Assembly (NCBI GenBank): GCA_035461175.1
Contig: DATHVR010000029.1
Coordinates: 1-11,143, forward strand
From: DATHVR01 sp035461175
Lineage (GTDB): Bacteria > Actinomycetota > Acidimicrobiia > Spongiisociales > ZC4RG35
Direction of reading: 5' to 3'
DNA length: 11,143 nt
Shown here: piece by piece, positions 1-6,552 of the stretch
Numbering within the stretch: position 1 is the first letter of the stretch
How the letters are laid out: every line of letters starts with the position of its first letter
Translations under genes and position numbers: made by a program
Notes under the pieces: model-generated
What the model saw: only the letters and a program-made list of their open reading frames with translations
The model's database searches: none
What the model was told of the DNA's origin: nothing

Positions 1-42
1 CGCCATGGCGCGCAATTCTGTCGCGAAAAGCGAAGTGGGGGT

Positions 43-861
43 TCAGCGGGTGACAGTGAAGCGGATGTCCCCGTAGGGCTCCGACACCGGGTGGAACACG
101 ATCCCCCGGTCCTCGACGCCGAATCGGTCGAGATCGAAACCGAGATGGTGTTGATTGGGCAGGCGAAAGCTCAATTCGACCATCTCAGGCACCGCCTCCA
201 GCACCGCCTCGCCCATCAACCAACCTTGATGCTGGACCGAGGCCGACCAGTCGCCGAAGAAGTGGTCGAGGATTGTCTGACGCGCCGTCTCCCAGGCACC
301 GGTGGTGTCGGCCGGGACCGGCTCGTACCTCCATTCGGCGGCGATCGTGGTGGCGAGCAGGCGATCGTCCTTCTCGGGCAGGATCGTGGTGGCGTCGCGA
401 GGGAATCCCGAGAAAGCGGAGTCGGTGGTCTTGAGCACCACCAGACCGTCGATGCCGCCCCACACCGTTCTCCCCTCGGCATCGGCATGGTGTCGGGCCG
501 TCCGACGTTCCGATCCGCCTCCGAGGAACCCGGTCGGGCCGGCGCGCCGCCACCTGGCCTCCTCGAGTTGCACCCGGGCAGAAATGATTCCGTCCTTGGC
601 CATGAAATGATCGGCCAGCACCCGACCGAAGTCCTCCAGATCCGGGCCGAGGTGGTCCTGGGCGAGCACATAGATCGTGTTTCGCATGGTGTCGGTCGGG
701 ACGACGCCGGCGTTGTCGCCATCGCGGTAGGCCGCTTCCACCTCACCCTGCAGCAGCAACTGGACGGTGAGGTCACTGAAGCTGTCGAGATCTTCGCCCC
801 GATGGACCTTCGACACCCGCACCGCCGACTTGCCCCAGGAGTTGTTCCCGAGCCTGGTCAT
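43..861 (-). CDS. pucL: Urate oxidase (uricase, cofactor-independent urate hydroxylase)
   Basis: Oxidises urate with O2 to 5-hydroxyisourate and H2O2 in the cytoplasm, the entry step of urate breakdown. The 272-residue product has the uricase signature set: WGKSAVR with the catalytic Lys at 11, VVPTDTMRNT with the catalytic Thr at 56, VVLKTTDSAFSGF (residues 141-153) with the substrate-stacking Phe at 150, RLLATT with Arg167, SVQ with Gln210, and LPNQHHLGF with the catalytic His at 238. These roles come from knowledge of the family. Length is close to the usual 280-300. A GTG at 882 would add seven residues, but the ATG at 861 is preferred: it overlaps the upstream stop as ATGA and has AGGAGG 4 nt before it. 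It is the last visible gene of the operon. 5-Hydroxyisourate hydrolase, normally its partner, is not seen. Trp replaces the usual Tyr of the YGK motif, which is a mild variation. Confidence 0.96.
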   Translation of the reverse strand: MTRLGNNSWGKSAVRVSKVHRGEDLDSFSDLTVQLLLQGEVEAAYRDGDNAGVVPTDTMRNTIYVLAQDHLGPDLEDFGRVLADHFMAKDGIISARVQLEEARWRRAGPTGFLGGGSERRTARHHADAEGRTVWGGIDGLVVLKTTDSAFSGFPRDATTILPEKDDRLLATTIAAEWRYEPVPADTTGAWETARQTILDHFFGDWSASVQHQGWLMGEAVLEAVPEMVELSFRLPNQHHLGFDLDRFGVEDRGIVFHPVSEPYGDIRFTVTR

Positions 862-2318
862 TCTTCCTCCTCTGGCAGACACAGCATGCGGCGAAGCCGC
901 AGCCTGGTGATCTCGCGTTGCTGGCCCGCGGCCATTTCCCGTTCGGTGGCGGGATCGTTGCTCAGCCGCTGCCGGGCCAAGGCGAGCATCTCCTCGCCGG
1001 AGCGCCCGGCGGCCCGAACGATGTAGGTGAAGCCGAAACGCTCCTCGTAGGCCCGGTTGACCTCGATCAACTCGGTCCGTATGGCGGAATCATCCGGATC
1101 GACCCCAGATTGCTCGGTGGTGGACATCCGCTCACCTCCAGCGGTCTGGCCTCCCGACCGCTCTCCGATCCGTGGGTGGGCGGCGAAGGCCTCGTCCCAG
1201 TCGTCGGGACCGAGGAGTTGGAAGGCTTCCTCGGCAGCTCGGAGCACCTCGGTCGCCGAACCGAATGGCCGTCCCCCGACCACTTCGCTCACCCAGCGCC
1301 GGGACTGGCAGGCGGTGGCGAAGAAGTGGCGGGCATCCTGCTCGAACAGCCGGTTGAGATAGTCCACCCGGACCCGGGCCGCGGCGGCGGGTTCGGGGCG
1401 ACCCCACACCCGGAGCCGGGCCACCCCGCCGTCGGGATGTATGTTGAGACGGACCCGATCTGCCTCCACCGGCGCCTCGAGTGCAACCGGGTTGATGGTG
1501 TCGGCGCTGACGTCCACTCGTTGGCAGACCTCCTCCCAGTCGCCCTCGCCGAGGGCGACGTCGAGGGTGACCCAGCCCGGGGAGTTGCCCTTGAAACAGC
1601 GGGTGTCGACATCGAAACGATGGATGGTCCCGGGGAGCCCAAGCCGCACTGCCACCCAATCGTGGCCCGGGCCGCGCCGGCGGGCCGTCTCCCAGCCGTC
1701 CCACATCCCCTCGGGGTCACCAGGGCTGACGAGATTGGCCGGAGAGGAAAAGTGGGCGTCGGACGCCTCCACCGCGGTCCCGCCCAGCGGGGCCAACGCG
1801 AGGTCCATCTCGCCCTCCTCCGGACAGACCAGATCCCGTGCCGGGACCGGGAACCCCCGCACCCGGAGCCGGGCCACCCCACCGTCGGGATAGATGTTGA
1901 GGCGAACATGGGTCACCCGGTGCGGGTCGGATACATCGAACTCGGCCACGGTGTCACCGGTGAGCGGAGTGCGGGAGATGATCTCCACCCATTCCGCCTC
2001 TTCCAGCCGCTCGGTGGGCGCGCCGCAGGCCTCTAGAGAGAAACTCTCGGGGTAGTTCCCGGTGAAATGGGAGGTATCGACCGTCACCGACTCGACCACC
2101 CCGGGAAGCCCGAGCCTGACGACACAGGAGTCACACGGCGCCTCGTCCCTTCGTCGCCGGGTCTCCCAGCCGTCCATCCACTTGCCGTGATCGGTGAACT
2201 CGTCCTCCCGCCACACCGGGGCACCGGGATTGACCAGGTTGGAGGCGGCGGCGAAGAACTCGTCGCTGCACCAGACGACCTCGCCTCCGTAGCGTGCCGT
2301 GGCCAAGTCGACCGTCAA
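858..2318 (-). CDS. alc: Bifunctional allantoicase / OHCU decarboxylase fusion
   Basis: A 486-residue fusion. Residues about 10-310 are allantoicase (allantoate to ureidoglycolate plus urea), built as two tandem beta-sandwich repeats. Each repeat carries DGWET(R/A)RRR (49-57 and 207-215) and RLNI(Y/H)PDGGVARLRV (139-153 and 290-304). Residues about 315-486 are 2-oxo-4-hydroxy-4-carboxy-5-ureidoimidazoline (OHCU) decarboxylase, which makes S-allantoin. It has AAHPRIGER with the catalytic His at 381, TEQSGV (401-406), YEERFGFTYIVRAAGRS (424-440) and a helical C-terminus rich in Gln, Arg and Leu. Both halves look complete. The start is a TTG that overlaps the allantoinase stop as TTGA and has GGAG 6 nt upstream; no ATG is available nearby. 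The fused activities are not consecutive in the pathway, because allantoinase acts between them. There is no frameshift at the junction. Confidence 0.93.
   Translation of the reverse strand: MTVDLATARYGGEVVWCSDEFFAAASNLVNPGAPVWREDEFTDHGKWMDGWETRRRRDEAPCDSCVVRLGLPGVVESVTVDTSHFTGNYPESFSLEACGAPTERLEEAEWVEIISRTPLTGDTVAEFDVSDPHRVTHVRLNIYPDGGVARLRVRGFPVPARDLVCPEEGEMDLALAPLGGTAVEASDAHFSSPANLVSPGDPEGMWDGWETARRRGPGHDWVAVRLGLPGTIHRFDVDTRCFKGNSPGWVTLDVALGEGDWEEVCQRVDVSADTINPVALEAPVEADRVRLNIHPDGGVARLRVWGRPEPAAAARVRVDYLNRLFEQDARHFFATACQSRRWVSEVVGGRPFGSATEVLRAAEEAFQLLGPDDWDEAFAAHPRIGERSGGQTAGGERMSTTEQSGVDPDDSAIRTELIEVNRAYEERFGFTYIVRAAGRSGEEMLALARQRLSNDPATEREMAAGQQREITRLRLRRMLCLPEEEE
866..871 (-). promoter_or_regulatory. 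Ribosome binding site of urate oxidase
   Basis: AGGAGG on the minus strand ends 4 nt before the ATG at 861. It lies inside the 3' end of the upstream gene, whose C-terminal Glu run it encodes. It fixes the uricase start at 861 rather than the GTG at 882. Confidence 0.8.
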
Positions 2319-3610
2319 TGTCCGCTCCGCAACAACTTCCCTCGCTCAGGATCGCCTGCTCCGCCGGTGACCTCGCCGGCGAGCACCACCTCTCGGACCC
2401 GACCGGCCAGGCGCATCCCATCATATGGGGTCAGGGAGTGACGCTGATGGAGGCTCGTCCCGGACACGATCGTCTCATCGTCGGGGTCGAACACAGTGAG
2501 GTCGGCGTCATACCCGACGGCTATCCGACCCTTGCGGTGACCGAGGCCCGCCAGTCGGGCCGGCGCCTCCGCCAGCCACTCCACCACGCGCTCGAGGTCG
2601 ATCCCGCGCCGGCGAGCACCGTTCCACACTGCCGGTAACCGCAACTCGAGAGAGGCGATCCCGCCCCAGGCGGCCATGAGGTCACCCTCGGCGACCCGCT
2701 TCAGGGCGGGCGGCGCCGGGGAGTGGTCCGACACCACCATCTGCATGGTCCCCTCCAGCAGTCCTTCCCACAGGCGCTCCCGGTGCTCGCGCGAGCGGAT
2801 CGGAGGGGCGCACTTAAAGGCGGTGGCTCCGTCGGGGATGTCCTCGGCGGCGAAGGTGAGGTAATGGGGGCAGGTCTCGGCCGTCACCCGGTCCGACGTT
2901 CCGACCAGGGCCTCGACCGCCTCGGCGCCGGCGACGTGGAGGATGTGAAGTCGGGTCGAGGCCGGGTCGGTGGCGGCCACGCACTTTTCGATCGCACGCG
3001 CCTCGGCCTGGGGCGGGCGGCTGTCGAGATAGTTGGCGTAGGAGCGGGGATCACCCGAGGGAGGGCGCAGGAGGCCGGGATCCTCAGCGTGGACCAGGAG
3101 CGGCAGGCCGGTCGCAGCCACTGCGGTCGCGGCGGCCGCCATCCCGTCTGGATCGAGAGGTGGGAACTCCGCCACTCCGGAATCGACGGTGAAGACCTTG
3201 AACCCGCACACACCCGCCGCGGCGAGTTCCGCCACATGGCCGACCGATCCGGGCACCACACCACCCCAGAAGGCCACGTCCACCGTCACCTGCGGCGCCG
3301 CCGCCCGCCGCTTCTCCTCCAGGCCCGCCGGATCGACGGTGGGCGGGATCGAGTTCAGCGGCATGTCGACGACGGTGGTGGTGCCTCCGGCCAGGGCGGC
3401 CCGGGTGGCGGTGGAGAACCCTTCCCACTCGGTTCGACCGGGCTCATTGACGTGGACATGGGAATCGACCAGGCCCGGCATGACAACGAGGTCGCCGAAA
3501 TCCTCATCGGCGGTCCCTTCCCCTATCTCGACGAAAGTCCCGTCCTCGATCCGGATCGTGGCCGGCCTGACACCGTCGGGAAGAACCACCCGTCTGGATC
3601 TGATGCGCAT
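2315..3610 (-). CDS. allB: Allantoinase
   Basis: A cytoplasmic cyclic amidohydrolase that opens the allantoin ring to allantoate. The 431-residue product has the amidohydrolase metal ligands in order. DSHVHVNEPGR supplies His51 and His53, GFKVFTVDSG the carboxylated Lys138, LLVHAED His174, LHILHVAGAE His225 and VVSDHSPA Asp295. ETCPHYL (245-251) and AWGGIASLELRLP (314-326) are typical of allantoinase rather than dihydroorotase or hydantoinase. The C-terminal part (KGRIAVGYDADLTVFDPD) is the usual small beta domain. The ATG at 3610 has AGGAGG 4 nt upstream. It is the first gene of the operon and overlaps the next by 4 nt. The neighbouring uricase and allantoicase settle the substrate. Confidence 0.96.
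   Translation of the reverse strand: MRIRSRRVVLPDGVRPATIRIEDGTFVEIGEGTADEDFGDLVVMPGLVDSHVHVNEPGRTEWEGFSTATRAALAGGTTTVVDMPLNSIPPTVDPAGLEEKRRAAAPQVTVDVAFWGGVVPGSVGHVAELAAAGVCGFKVFTVDSGVAEFPPLDPDGMAAAATAVAATGLPLLVHAEDPGLLRPPSGDPRSYANYLDSRPPQAEARAIEKCVAATDPASTRLHILHVAGAEAVEALVGTSDRVTAETCPHYLTFAAEDIPDGATAFKCAPPIRSREHRERLWEGLLEGTMQMVVSDHSPAPPALKRVAEGDLMAAWGGIASLELRLPAVWNGARRRGIDLERVVEWLAEAPARLAGLGHRKGRIAVGYDADLTVFDPDDETIVSGTSLHQRHSLTPYDGMRLAGRVREVVLAGEVTGGAGDPERGKLLRSGH
2325..2328 (-). promoter_or_regulatory. Ribosome binding site supporting a TTG start
   Basis: GGAG on the minus strand, 6 nt before the TTG at 2318, inside the last codons of allantoinase. With the TTGA start/stop overlap it supports TTG as the start of the allantoicase/OHCU decarboxylase fusion and suggests translational coupling. 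Confidence 0.5.
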
Positions 3611-3627
3611 GGGACCTCCTCGCTGGC

Positions 3628-3654
3628 TTCCGGATGATCACACGACAGCCGGAA
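3628..3654. promoter_or_regulatory. Possible operator: inverted repeat in the allB/lipoprotein intergenic region
   Basis: TTCCGG at 3628-3633 and CCGGAA at 3649-3654 form a perfect 6-bp inverted repeat around a 15-nt spacer. It sits in the 69-bp gap between divergent allB and the plus-strand lipoprotein gene, about 18 nt upstream of allB's start codon. The position suits a repressor site acting on the purine operon, on the lipoprotein gene, or on both. The regulator is unknown and a chance occurrence is possible. Confidence 0.3.
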
Positions 3655-3664
3655 CCTGGCTAGC

Positions 3665-3670
3665 GAGAAT
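3665..3670 (+). promoter_or_regulatory. Weak candidate -10 element for a leaderless transcript
   Basis: GAGAAT lies 9 nt before the ATG at 3680, the spacing expected if transcription starts at or near the start codon. The hexamer is a poor match to TANNNT (T at position 6 only, plus an A-rich core), and there is no clear -35. It is proposed mainly because the gene lacks a Shine-Dalgarno sequence. Confidence 0.2.
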
Positions 3671-3679
3671 CACGTCCCA

Positions 3680-5047
3680 ATGGAGATGAAGAGAATCCTG
3701 CTGTCCGTAATCGTCTTGGTCGTCGCGGCCTGCTCCACTCCGGATGCGCAGACCACGACCACTTCGCTGTCACCGACGATGACTACATCGCTCGCGCCGG
3801 CGACCGCCCCGCCCGGTGGCACCGTCGACATCCCGCTGTGCCGGGATCTGGAGTGGATCACCGGCCCGGAGGAGATGTACGGGGACAGCCCGATCTACGT
3901 CGGCAACGAGATGCCGATCGAAGAAGTGATGGCACAGGCCCAAACCATGGACGGGTTCGTGGAGGCATGGATCGACCGTGAGCACAACGGATGGATCAAC
4001 GTCGGCTTCGCCCACACCGACATCGAAGCCGCCCAGGAGGAGTTGACCGCCCTCTTCCCCGACGAGGGGGTGGTAGCGGTGGAACTGCCCCGCACTCACT
4101 CCGACCTGGAAGCGATCCAGCGGCGGGTAGCCGCCGCCCTTCCTCCCGAGTACCACGCCTTCAACTATCACGTTCTCCACGGCCGGGTCGAGGTCTGGGT
4201 GGGGATCTTGGAGGACGACCGGATAGCCCGGGTGGCAGCCGCCGTTGGCGATGAGCCGGTGTGCGTCGAAGGACAGGATCCCGAGACCGCGATCCGCCCT
4301 GGGCCCCAGCGACCCGAAGGCGAAGGCTGGAGGTACCTGGCCGAGTTCGACACGTCCACCGGCCGCCTCCACGTGGTGGGCCACCCGGACGCCTACGCCC
4401 CGCTGTGGCAGGGACTCGGCGGCACGGAGGCACCGCCGGAGGTGGACTTCGAGACACATGTCGTGGTCGGCCTGGAGATCGGTTACTCGGGATCGTGTCG
4501 ACGGACCCGCCTCGACGGGGTGAGTTTCGGAATCGACGCCGTGGCCTTCGAGGTCAACACCGTCACCGGACAGCTGGTCTGCAACTCCGACTACAACCCA
4601 CGGACCTACCTCGTGACCCTGGAGCGGGATCGTCTGCCGGAGCCGCCTTTCACGATCGGGCAACTCGACTGGCCTTCGGCAGCCGGGACCATCACCGACG
4701 ACTTGCGGATACCCGGATCCACCCCGGGACCAATCGGGGAGGCCCCTCCACCTGAGCCCGAGGTGGGAATCCCCGGGATCATCGAGGTCGGCTTCCCATG
4801 GACGGCGCTGATCGACCTTTCTTGTGGTATCGAATCCATCGGCGAGGTCAACCGCTTCCACTGGCGAACTGAGGCCGACGTGCCGGACGAGTGGCTCGCC
4901 GCTGCCAACGAGGACGGACTGCTCCAGGTGAGCGTCCTCCTCACCGAGGGCCCCCAACCAACCCTCACCCTCGAAGCGGGCGGGAGAGCCGTCGAGTTTC
5001 TCCCCGGAGATCCGTTGCCCAACCCCTGCTTCGATGACCGACCCTAG
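3680..5047 (+). CDS. Putative secreted lipoprotein, three-domain, function unknown
   Basis: The 455-residue product has a lipoprotein signal: Lys4-Arg5, a hydrophobic stretch 6-15, and lipobox VAAC with the lipidated Cys at 18. A Thr/Ser/Pro linker (25-45) follows, so it should be anchored outside the cytoplasmic membrane. The mature part has six further Cys at 54, 195, 273, 301, 382 and 450. They fall as one pair per apparent domain (about 50-200, 215-335, 360-455), which suggests three disulfide-closed domains; this is inference. The first domain is helix/strand rich with repeated 'GRVEVWVG...' character, loosely like a protease prodomain fold, but I would not name a family. Pro-rich linkers separate the domains, for example GEAPPPEPE at 353-361. 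No Shine-Dalgarno is visible before ATG 3680; a second ATG at 3686 (Met3) has no usable site either, so leaderless translation is likely. It is divergent from the urate operon and no functional link is shown. Confidence 0.85.
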   Translation: MEMKRILLSVIVLVVAACSTPDAQTTTTSLSPTMTTSLAPATAPPGGTVDIPLCRDLEWITGPEEMYGDSPIYVGNEMPIEEVMAQAQTMDGFVEAWIDREHNGWINVGFAHTDIEAAQEELTALFPDEGVVAVELPRTHSDLEAIQRRVAAALPPEYHAFNYHVLHGRVEVWVGILEDDRIARVAAAVGDEPVCVEGQDPETAIRPGPQRPEGEGWRYLAEFDTSTGRLHVVGHPDAYAPLWQGLGGTEAPPEVDFETHVVVGLEIGYSGSCRRTRLDGVSFGIDAVAFEVNTVTGQLVCNSDYNPRTYLVTLERDRLPEPPFTIGQLDWPSAAGTITDDLRIPGSTPGPIGEAPPPEPEVGIPGIIEVGFPWTALIDLSCGIESIGEVNRFHWRTEADVPDEWLAAANEDGLLQVSVLLTEGPQPTLTLEAGGRAVEFLPGDPLPNPCFDDRP

Positions 5048-5064
5048 CTGCGTCGAACGTCGGC

Positions 5065-5116
5065 CAACCCTGGGTTCGGGACAGCGGAACCGCCGTCTCG
5101 GCAACCCTGGGTTCGG
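5065..5116. repeat. Pair of 15-bp palindromic direct repeats
   Basis: CAACCCTGGGTTCGG occurs identically at 5065-5079 and 5102-5116, a 37-bp period. Each copy contains the perfect palindrome AACCC-T-GGGTT. The pair begins 17 nt after the lipoprotein stop and lies upstream of the aminotransferase. It could be two operator sites for a dimeric regulator, or small hairpins ending the lipoprotein transcript. The same core recurs at 6545-6557 and 6654-6666. Confidence 0.7.
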
Positions 5117-5148
5117 TACGTTCCCGGGCCGTGGCGGGCAGCGTCGGG

Positions 5149-5154
5149 TACCAT
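5149..5154 (+). promoter_or_regulatory. Candidate -10 element upstream of the aminotransferase
   Basis: TACCAT fits the actinobacterial TANNNT -10 pattern and is followed 8 nt later by an ATG (5163). It sits 33 nt after the second palindromic repeat, so a regulator bound there would overlap the promoter. The same TACCATT plus short gap plus ATG arrangement recurs at 7629. No -35 is evident. Confidence 0.35.
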
Positions 5155-5162
5155 TGAGAGCG

Positions 5163-5216
5163 ATGATGAAGTTCACCCCATCCAGGATGCGTCGGGGGTT
5201 GTTCGCCGCTCCGTAA
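5163..5216 (+). CDS. Possible 17-codon leader peptide ORF
   Basis: The ATG at 5163 opens a 17-residue basic peptide (starts MMKFTPSRM, ends with TAA at 5216). It follows a TACCAT -10-like hexamer at a leaderless spacing and ends 52 nt before the aminotransferase. It has no Shine-Dalgarno and no recognisable homologue. It could be a short regulatory upstream ORF or just chance. The peptide has no run of a single amino acid of the kind expected from a classical attenuator. Confidence 0.2.
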   Translation: MMKFTPSRMRRGLFAAP

Positions 5217-5268
5217 CACCGGTACCACCTCATCCGTCCCTGCCCATTCCTCTCCTGAAAGGAGCGCC

Positions 5269-6552
5269 ATGAGCGAGTACCTCACCCGACACACCGACAT
5301 CATCGCCCCCGTCATCGCCTTCGACACCCCCATCGTCGCCGAGAAGGCCGAGGGGCTCTGGATCACCGACAAGGACGGCAACCGCTGGGCCGACTTCGCC
5401 TGCGGCACCGCCGTCACCAACCTGGGCCATCGGCATCCCGCCGTGGTCGAGGCCGCCCACGCCCAGATCGACAGCCTGATCCACTCGGGCTGCGTGGTGC
5501 ACTACGAGTCGATCGTCCATGCCGCCGAACGCCTCGCCGATGTGGCACCGGACGGCATCAACAAGTTCGGATTCGCCAACTCCGGCGCCGAGGCAGTCGA
5601 GGCCGCCGTCAAGTTGGCCCGCTACCACACCGGTCGCCAGGGAGTGATCACCTTCCGGGGATCGTTCCACGGCCGCACCATGGGCGCCGTCTCCTACACG
5701 ACCAGCAACGCCAAATATCGGGACGGCTATCACCCAGTGCTCGGATCCACCTTTGTGGTCCCCTTCCCCCATCCATATCGCTGGGGATTGACCGAGGACG
5801 AGGCGGTGGACTACTGCCTCAACGAGCTCGCACTCCTCTTCAAGCATGTCGTCACGCCCAAGAACATCGGAGCGATGCTGATCGAGCCGGTGCAGGGAGA
5901 AGGCGGCTACTACCCCGCTCCCGCCCGCTTCCTCGAGGAGTTGCGCACGGTGTGCGACGAGCACGGGATCATGCTGGTGTTCGACGAGGTCCAGACCGGA
6001 TTCGGACGCACCGCCGAGTGGTTCGCCGCCGACCACTACTCGGTCAAGCCCGACATCATCGCTCTCGGCAAGGGAATCGCCAACGGCTTCCCCCTCTCGG
6101 CCTACGGCGCTCCGGCCGACATCATGAACGACTGGCCGGTGGGGGCTCACGGCACCACCTTCGGCGGCAACCCGGTCAGCTGCGCCGCCTCGGTGGCGGT
6201 GCTCGACACCATGGGCGATCTGCTCCCCCATGCCCGGGAGCTGTCGAAGCGCGCCTTCGAGCGTCTCGAGGACATGGCCGAGCGGCACCCCACCATCGGC
6301 GACGTCCGGGGCCTGGGGTTGATGATCGGCGTCGAACTGGTCTCGGATGCCGAGAACCGGACCCAGTCGGCCGAAGCCTTCCGCCACGTCCACGAATACT
6401 GCCTGGAGCGGGAACTGATCGTGATCGAGTGCGGCCCCGACGGCAACGTGATCCGCTTCATCCCGCCCCTCATCACCACGGCGGACGAACTCGACTGGGC
6501 CCTGGGCCTGATCGACGAGGCCCTCACCGACTGGGAGTCAAAGCGAACCTGA
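5269..6552 (+). CDS. Class III PLP-dependent aminotransferase, GabT-like (probable 4-aminobutyrate aminotransferase)
   Basis: Transfers an amino group, probably from an omega-amino acid such as GABA, to a keto acid such as 2-oxoglutarate. The 427-residue product has the class III landmarks: FANSGAEAVE (102-111, phosphate binding), FRGSFHGRTMGA (129-140), EPVQGEGG with Glu206 and Glu211, VFDEVQTGFGRT with Asp239 and Gln242, the PLP Schiff-base lysine Lys268 in ALGKGIANG, and Thr297 in HGTTFGGNP. Glu211 together with the C-terminal Arg396 (VIRFIPPL) is the gate pair of GABA and ornithine-type enzymes, which supports a GabT-like role; the exact substrate is not proven. The start ATG has AAGGAG 5 nt upstream and the length is normal. 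Its TGA stop lies at the centre of a palindrome belonging to the downstream inverted repeat. It is not the class V ureidoglycine/glyoxylate aminotransferase of purine pathways. Confidence 0.93.
   Translation: MSEYLTRHTDIIAPVIAFDTPIVAEKAEGLWITDKDGNRWADFACGTAVTNLGHRHPAVVEAAHAQIDSLIHSGCVVHYESIVHAAERLADVAPDGINKFGFANSGAEAVEAAVKLARYHTGRQGVITFRGSFHGRTMGAVSYTTSNAKYRDGYHPVLGSTFVVPFPHPYRWGLTEDEAVDYCLNELALLFKHVVTPKNIGAMLIEPVQGEGGYYPAPARFLEELRTVCDEHGIMLVFDEVQTGFGRTAEWFAADHYSVKPDIIALGKGIANGFPLSAYGAPADIMNDWPVGAHGTTFGGNPVSCAASVAVLDTMGDLLPHARELSKRAFERLEDMAERHPTIGDVRGLGLMIGVELVSDAENRTQSAEAFRHVHEYCLERELIVIECGPDGNVIRFIPPLITTADELDWALGLIDEALTDWESKRT

Noticed and set aside
862..882. GTG start at 882 for urate oxidase
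   Set aside because: The ATG at 861 has AGGAGG 4 nt upstream and an ATGA overlap with the preceding gene. Uricases typically begin close to the YGK motif, as this start gives.
91..2036. Long plus-strand open frames (311 and 372 codons) opposite uricase and the allantoicase fusion
   Set aside because: They mirror well-supported minus-strand enzymes, have compositionally odd Arg/Gly/His-rich translations and no recognisable domain. High G+C makes such antisense frames common.
5065..5116. Possible mini CRISPR array from two identical 15-bp repeats
   Set aside because: There are only two short copies with one 22-nt gap, no further repeats and no cas genes. The palindromic core suits a binding site or hairpin better.
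3770..6393. Minus-strand open frames of 487 and 387 codons opposite the first lipoprotein and the aminotransferase
   Set aside because: They are antisense shadows. The aminotransferase is certain from its motifs, and the plus-strand lipoprotein has a proper signal peptide and lipobox.
5269..6552. Aminotransferase as a purine-pathway ureidoglycine-glyoxylate aminotransferase
   Set aside because: That enzyme is a class V fold. This protein has class III motifs with Lys268 and Glu211, so proximity to the urate operon is not evidence of a shared pathway.
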